A stretch of DNA of 64,000 nucleotides from an uncultured Hyphomicrobiales bacterium (GTDB lineage Bacteria; Pseudomonadota; Alphaproteobacteria; Rhizobiales; Xanthobacteraceae). Each line of letters opens with the position of its first letter. Position 1 is the first letter of the stretch. The notes below the pieces were generated by a model, which saw only the letters and a program-made list of their open reading frames with translations, did no database searches and was not told where the DNA came from. This document shows positions 60,315 through 64,000 of the stretch, piece after piece. The position numbers and the translations under genes are program-made. The stretch is from positions 1 through 64,000 of the forward strand of contig CAIRGJ010000023.1 in assembly GCA_903878085.1 (NCBI GenBank), in the 5' to 3' direction.

Positions 60315-60782
60315 TTAGGACACCTCGAACATGCCTTCGACTTCGACCGCCGCATCGGCGGGCAGGGCGGAGACGCCGACCGTGGAGCGGGCATGGCGGC
60401 CTTTGTCGCCGAACACCTCGACCATCAGATCGGAGGCGCCGTTCATGACCTTCGGCCCATCGGTAAAGCCGGGTGCGGAATTGATGAAGCCGCCGAGCCG
60501 CACGACCCGGACCACCTTGTCGAGTTCGCCGATCTCGGCCTTGATCTGGGCCAGCAGGTTGACCGCGCAGGCGCGGGCCGCCTTCTGCCCGTCCTCGATC
60601 GAGACGCCGGCGCCGAGCTGGCCTTTGGCCGCGAGCTTGCCTTCGGCGCCGAAGCACAGTTGGCCGGAGACTACCAGGATGTTGCCGGTGCGCACGCAGG
60701 CCACGTAATTGGCGATCGGCTTGGCCGGGCTCGGTAGTTCGATACCGAGATCCGCGATTCTTTGCTCAGCCGTTCCGGCCAT
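60315..60782 (-). CDS. RidA family protein
   Basis: YVACVRTGNILVVSGQLCFGAEGKLAAKGQLGAGVSIEDGQKAARACAVNLLAQIKAEIG. Confidence 0.88.
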   Translation of the reverse strand: MAGTAEQRIADLGIELPSPAKPIANYVACVRTGNILVVSGQLCFGAEGKLAAKGQLGAGVSIEDGQKAARACAVNLLAQIKAEIGELDKVVRVVRLGGFINSAPGFTDGPKVMNGASDLMVEVFGDKGRHARSTVGVSALPADAAVEVEGMFEVS

Positions 60783-60964
60783 GAAATCCTCCCAAAATAC
60801 GACGGATGCTCTCTTGGCTGATCGGCGCGAAGCGCGCAAGCGGGGGTTCGGACGCCGAAAGGCTTGGTTGCCGGAATCCTTGGCGGCCTCTATCTTGCCG
60901 CTATCTTCGCATCTTTCTTGATCCGAACACGGCTCGAAACGCTGCCGCGGAGAGGCCCGACTTC

Positions 60965-61840
60965 ATGACGATAGCCGCCAACGCCCGATGGCTGGTTCCG
61001 GTGGTCTTGGCCATCGGCTTTGCCGCGGTTGCCACCCATCATCCCGCCTCGGCGGCGGCGCCGGCCGACAAGGTGACGCTGGCGCCGCACCGGGCGGTCT
61101 ACGACCTTAAACTGGCAAAATCCCAAAGCAGCCGCAGCGTCCAGGGCGTGCGCGGGCGCATCCTTTATGATTTCTCCGGCAATGCCTGCGACGGCTACGA
61201 GCTGCAGTTCCGCCAGGTTTCCGAGCTCGATTCCGGTGAGGGGAAGGCTGCGCTGAGCGACCTGCGCTCGACCACCTGGGAAGACGGCGCCGCCAAGAAA
61301 TTCCGCTTCAACTCGGAAAACATGGTCAACGACACGCGCACCGACGTCGTCAACGGCCGCGCCGACCGCAACGCCGATACGGTGGCGGTCAACCTGAGCA
61401 AGCCGAAGGAAAAGACGCTGACCGTTCCGTCCGGCTCGGTGTTTCCGATCGAGCACATGCGCCGCGTCATCGTTGCGGCGCGCGAGGGCAAAACCATTCT
61501 TGAGTTTCCGGTCTATGACGGCTCGGAAACCGGCGAGAAGCTCTACAACACGCTGACCGTCATCGGCCGCGCGATCGCCCCGGGCGCCAAGCCACCCGCC
61601 GATGCCGCGGCCAAAGTGCCCGCTTTGGCCAAGCTGACGCGGTGGCCGGTGACCATCAGCTATTTCGAGCAGCAGGACGCCAAAGACGAGCGCGGCGGCG
61701 AGCAGACCCCGGTCTATTCGATTTCGTTCGAGCTGTACGAGAACGGCATTTCCCGCGCGCTGGTGCTCAACTACAGCGACTTCAGCATTTCCGGTGAAAT
61801 GACGGCGCTGGAGATGAAGCAGGAAAAGGCCTGTCCGTGA
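60965..61840 (+). CDS. eipB: Cell envelope integrity EipB family protein (DUF1849)
   Basis: LAPHRAVYDLKLAKSQSSRSVQGVRGRILYDFSGNACDGYELQFRQVSEL. Confidence 0.88.
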   Translation: MTIAANARWLVPVVLAIGFAAVATHHPASAAAPADKVTLAPHRAVYDLKLAKSQSSRSVQGVRGRILYDFSGNACDGYELQFRQVSELDSGEGKAALSDLRSTTWEDGAAKKFRFNSENMVNDTRTDVVNGRADRNADTVAVNLSKPKEKTLTVPSGSVFPIEHMRRVIVAAREGKTILEFPVYDGSETGEKLYNTLTVIGRAIAPGAKPPADAAAKVPALAKLTRWPVTISYFEQQDAKDERGGEQTPVYSISFELYENGISRALVLNYSDFSISGEMTALEMKQEKACP

Positions 61841-61862
61841 TCGTGGCGGTCGGCAGAGCGCA

Positions 61863-62642
61863 TCAGCCGAAGGCGTGAGCCAAGGCATAAGCCGCCGCCG
61901 CGGCAAGGCCGCCGACAAGAAGCGTCTGGCCGGCCGATTTGGCTTTGTTGATGCCCGTGAAATGACCTTTTATGCCGCCGAATAGAATCAGCGCCACGCC
62001 CGTGAATCCGACCGAATAGGCGAAGGCCTCCGAAATGCTCGACATGAAAATGTAGGGTGCCAGCGGAATGAGACCGCCGACGAAATAGGACGCGGCAATT
62101 GTTCCGGCGCTGATCGGCGCGCGTGCCGGGTCCGGTTTCTCCAAGCCGAGTTCGAAGCGCATCATGAAGTCCAGCCAGCGCTTGCGGTCGGACGTTACCG
62201 CCGTGACAACGGTCGTCAGCCCTTCGCCCTTCAAGCCATAGCCGCGAAATATTTCCGTGACCTCCTGGACCTCTTTGTCGCGGAGGTTGTCGATTTCCCA
62301 GTTCTCCCGGCGCTGCTCCGACGCGTAGTGCTCCGCGTCGGTGCGGGCGGCAAGATAACCCCCGAGCCCCATCGCGATGGCGCCCGCGACGATCTCGGCG
62401 AGACCGGCGGTGACAATCACTTTCGTCGATGAGACGGCGGCCGCAAGCCCCGCCGCTAAAGCGAACGGAACGGTGAGGCCGTCAGCCATGCCGATGACGA
62501 CATCGCGAACTGTTTCTGTCGCCGTGAAGTGTTTTTCGACGTGGGGCGTTGCGGGCAAAACAGACTCCAAAGAAAAATTCCGGCTATCTTCAAGCGAACA
62601 GCACCGTGAACCGCGCGCCTTGGCCAGTGTCATTCCGGCCAA
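61863..62642 (-). CDS. VIT1/CCC1 family iron/manganese transporter
   Basis: VRDVVIGMADGLTVPFALAAGLAAAV...MGLGGYLAARTDAEHYASEQRRE; start uncertain. Confidence 0.9.
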   Translation of the reverse strand: MAGMTLAKARGSRCCSLEDSRNFSLESVLPATPHVEKHFTATETVRDVVIGMADGLTVPFALAAGLAAAVSSTKVIVTAGLAEIVAGAIAMGLGGYLAARTDAEHYASEQRRENWEIDNLRDKEVQEVTEIFRGYGLKGEGLTTVVTAVTSDRKRWLDFMMRFELGLEKPDPARAPISAGTIAASYFVGGLIPLAPYIFMSSISEAFAYSVGFTGVALILFGGIKGHFTGINKAKSAGQTLLVGGLAAAAAYALAHAFG

Positions 62643-63387
62643 ACAGCAACTGACCGTGAACCTGTTTGACCAGCGACGAAACGATCTTCATTCCAAGACC
62701 TTTGGACTTCGCCGGATCGAATTCTTCCGGCAAACCCGGTCCATCGTCGGAAACGGAAAGCTTGTATGTATTGTCGTTGGTCAGCCCCAAACTGATTGTT
62801 ATCTTGCCCTTGGCATACTTGGCGGCATTGGTGACCAGTTCGCTGACGATGAATCCAATCGGAATGCCCGTGGCGGTCGGAACCGTAAGTGCTATTCCTT
62901 CAACCGAAAGAGCGTTATCCGGACATTCGATCGGCAACATGCCGGCCATGTCCTGACAAAGAGCCTCCAGGTATTGTTTTAATTCAACGCTATCGAGCGT
63001 ATCCAAGCCATGAAGGCGGCGGTGGACGCCGCCGATTCTGATCACGCGGTTTGCCGCAATTCTCAATTGTGCCGCTGCTTCGGCGTCTTTGCTGAGGGCG
63101 CTTTGCGTCGAGAGTGGGCTTGCGACCAATTGCAGGCCGTTCAAGAACCGATGATTGGACTCGCGGCTCAACAACTCTTTCTCGCGGATGAGCTCGTCTT
63201 TTTGATTCAGCAACAGTTCTTCCCGGGCGAGGGCCTCCCTCAACTCGGTTTCCGTTCGCTTAAATCTTTCCAGCTCGGTCTTGCCGGTGGTGATTGCGGG
63301 ACATTGCACAAGCGGGCAATCCGCCGGCTGGTGAAATTCCGTATCCTGCACCAGGAAAGTTTCTAGCGGGGCTCGTTTGACGCACAT
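62590..63387 (-). CDS. Sensor histidine kinase, HisKA_2/HWE type
   Basis: LLSRESNHRFLNGLQLVASPL; IVSELVTNAAKYAKG; VSDDGPGLPEEFDPAKSKGLGMKIVSSLVKQVHG. Confidence 0.9.
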   Translation of the reverse strand: MCVKRAPLETFLVQDTEFHQPADCPLVQCPAITTGKTELERFKRTETELREALAREELLLNQKDELIREKELLSRESNHRFLNGLQLVASPLSTQSALSKDAEAAAQLRIAANRVIRIGGVHRRLHGLDTLDSVELKQYLEALCQDMAGMLPIECPDNALSVEGIALTVPTATGIPIGFIVSELVTNAAKYAKGKITISLGLTNDNTYKLSVSDDGPGLPEEFDPAKSKGLGMKIVSSLVKQVHGQLLFGRNDTGQGARFTVLFA

Positions 63388-63461
63388 GCGATTACCCCCT
63401 TGATAAATCGCTCGTCCGATAGCCGCTTGTATTTGGCGTACGACGTATGAGACGGCGTTTT

Positions 63462-63475
63462 TTGATCTGGATCAA
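63462..63475. promoter_or_regulatory. Canonical FixK/FNR-type box upstream of histidine kinase/VIT1 genes
   Basis: TTGATCTGGATCAA, exact TTGAT-N4-ATCAA, ~75-88 nt upstream of the HK start. Confidence 0.6.
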
Positions 63476-63537
63476 TTGGCCACGACCGCGCCAATTTTGC
63501 CAGATGGCCCTGGTTCAAGTGTCAGGAAACGCCGCAA

Positions 63538-63588
63538 ATTTCCGGCGAAATGACCTCGCCGAAGATCAAATGGGAAAAGACCTGCCCT
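63538..63588 (+). pseudogene. Degenerate copy of the eipB 3' end
   Basis: Encodes ISGEMTSPKIKWEKTCP versus ISGEMTALEMKQEKACP at the EipB C-terminus (61787-61837); 39/51 nt identical by hand alignment. Confidence 0.5.
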
Positions 63589-63643
63589 GAAAAAGGTGGA
63601 ACTTTCATCGCTGGGGGGCGTGGTTTCAGGGCGATTTGGCATC

Positions 63644-63707
63644 AAAGTCGGCCTTCCGACTTAACGGCCGATCTAAAAGTGCGCTTTGCGACTTAGTGGG
63701 CGATTTA
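63644..63707. repeat. Two contiguous 32-bp tandem repeats, each a hairpin
   Basis: AAAGTCGGCCTTCCGACTTAACGGCCGATCTA / AAAGTGCGCTTTGCGACTTAGTGGGCGATTTA, 24/32 identical. Confidence 0.6.
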
Positions 63708-63790
63708 ATGGCCCTGGCACCCGTATTTATCGCCAACTCATGAGGTAAGTCCTGTAAAGCTTGAAGCAGGGCCTTACATTCAAGAGCGTC

Positions 63791-64000
63791 ATGACAACCC
63801 ACACCGACAAAGAAGATGCTCTTGAGGCCGAGAATATCGGTCTGCGCGAACTCATAACGCAGGCCGGACTCGATGCGGCGCGGCTGCTGGCCCAGGCCGG
63901 CATCACCGCCTCCGACAACGAGACCGCTAAGCAACTGCAACGCCTGTTGCTGGAAGAATTGCATCACCGCGTGAAGAATACGCTGGCGACGGTGATTGCC
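63791..64000 (+). CDS. HWE-family sensor histidine kinase, N-terminal part (runs off right edge)
   Basis: MTTHTDKEDALEAENIGLRELITQAG...LLLEELHHRVKNTLATVIA. Confidence 0.75.
   Translation, partial: MTTHTDKEDALEAENIGLRELITQAGLDAARLLAQAGITASDNETAKQLQRLLLEELHHRVKNTLATVIA

Overview
The window looks like a high-GC alphaproteobacterial (Rhizobiales-type) chromosome segment, densely coding on both strands. I saw no rRNA, tRNA, CRISPR array or intact transposon. The left 6 kb is the most unusual part. It carries a PioA/MtrA-type decaheme cytochrome and a PioB/MtrB outer-membrane barrel (an extracellular electron transfer module). This pair abuts a truncated, compositionally foreign accA fragment on one side. 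On the other side is an AT-rich tract with a decayed tyrosine-recombinase C-terminus and FixK/FNR-like boxes. The rest is mostly ordinary: a frameshifted CzcA-type RND pump with its adaptor, polysaccharide deacetylases, a frameshifted mgtE, an EAL protein with degenerate GGDEF, leucine catabolism genes (ivd, MCC beta, MCC alpha), FTR1 plus cupredoxin, queC plus a VUT transporter, panC, mipZ, a SPOR-domain D-Ala-D-Ala carboxypeptidase, a phasin, two TadG-like VWA proteins, clpS-clpA, azlCD, eipB, a VIT1/CCC1 transporter and HWE/HisKA_2 histidine kinases. Intergenic structure includes several palindromic elements placed directly at stop codons, one nested inside another, a 126-bp cloverleaf-like inverted repeat, a 32-bp hairpin tandem repeat and a small 3'-end fragment of eipB. 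All calls come from reading translations and sequence by eye; no database searches were run.
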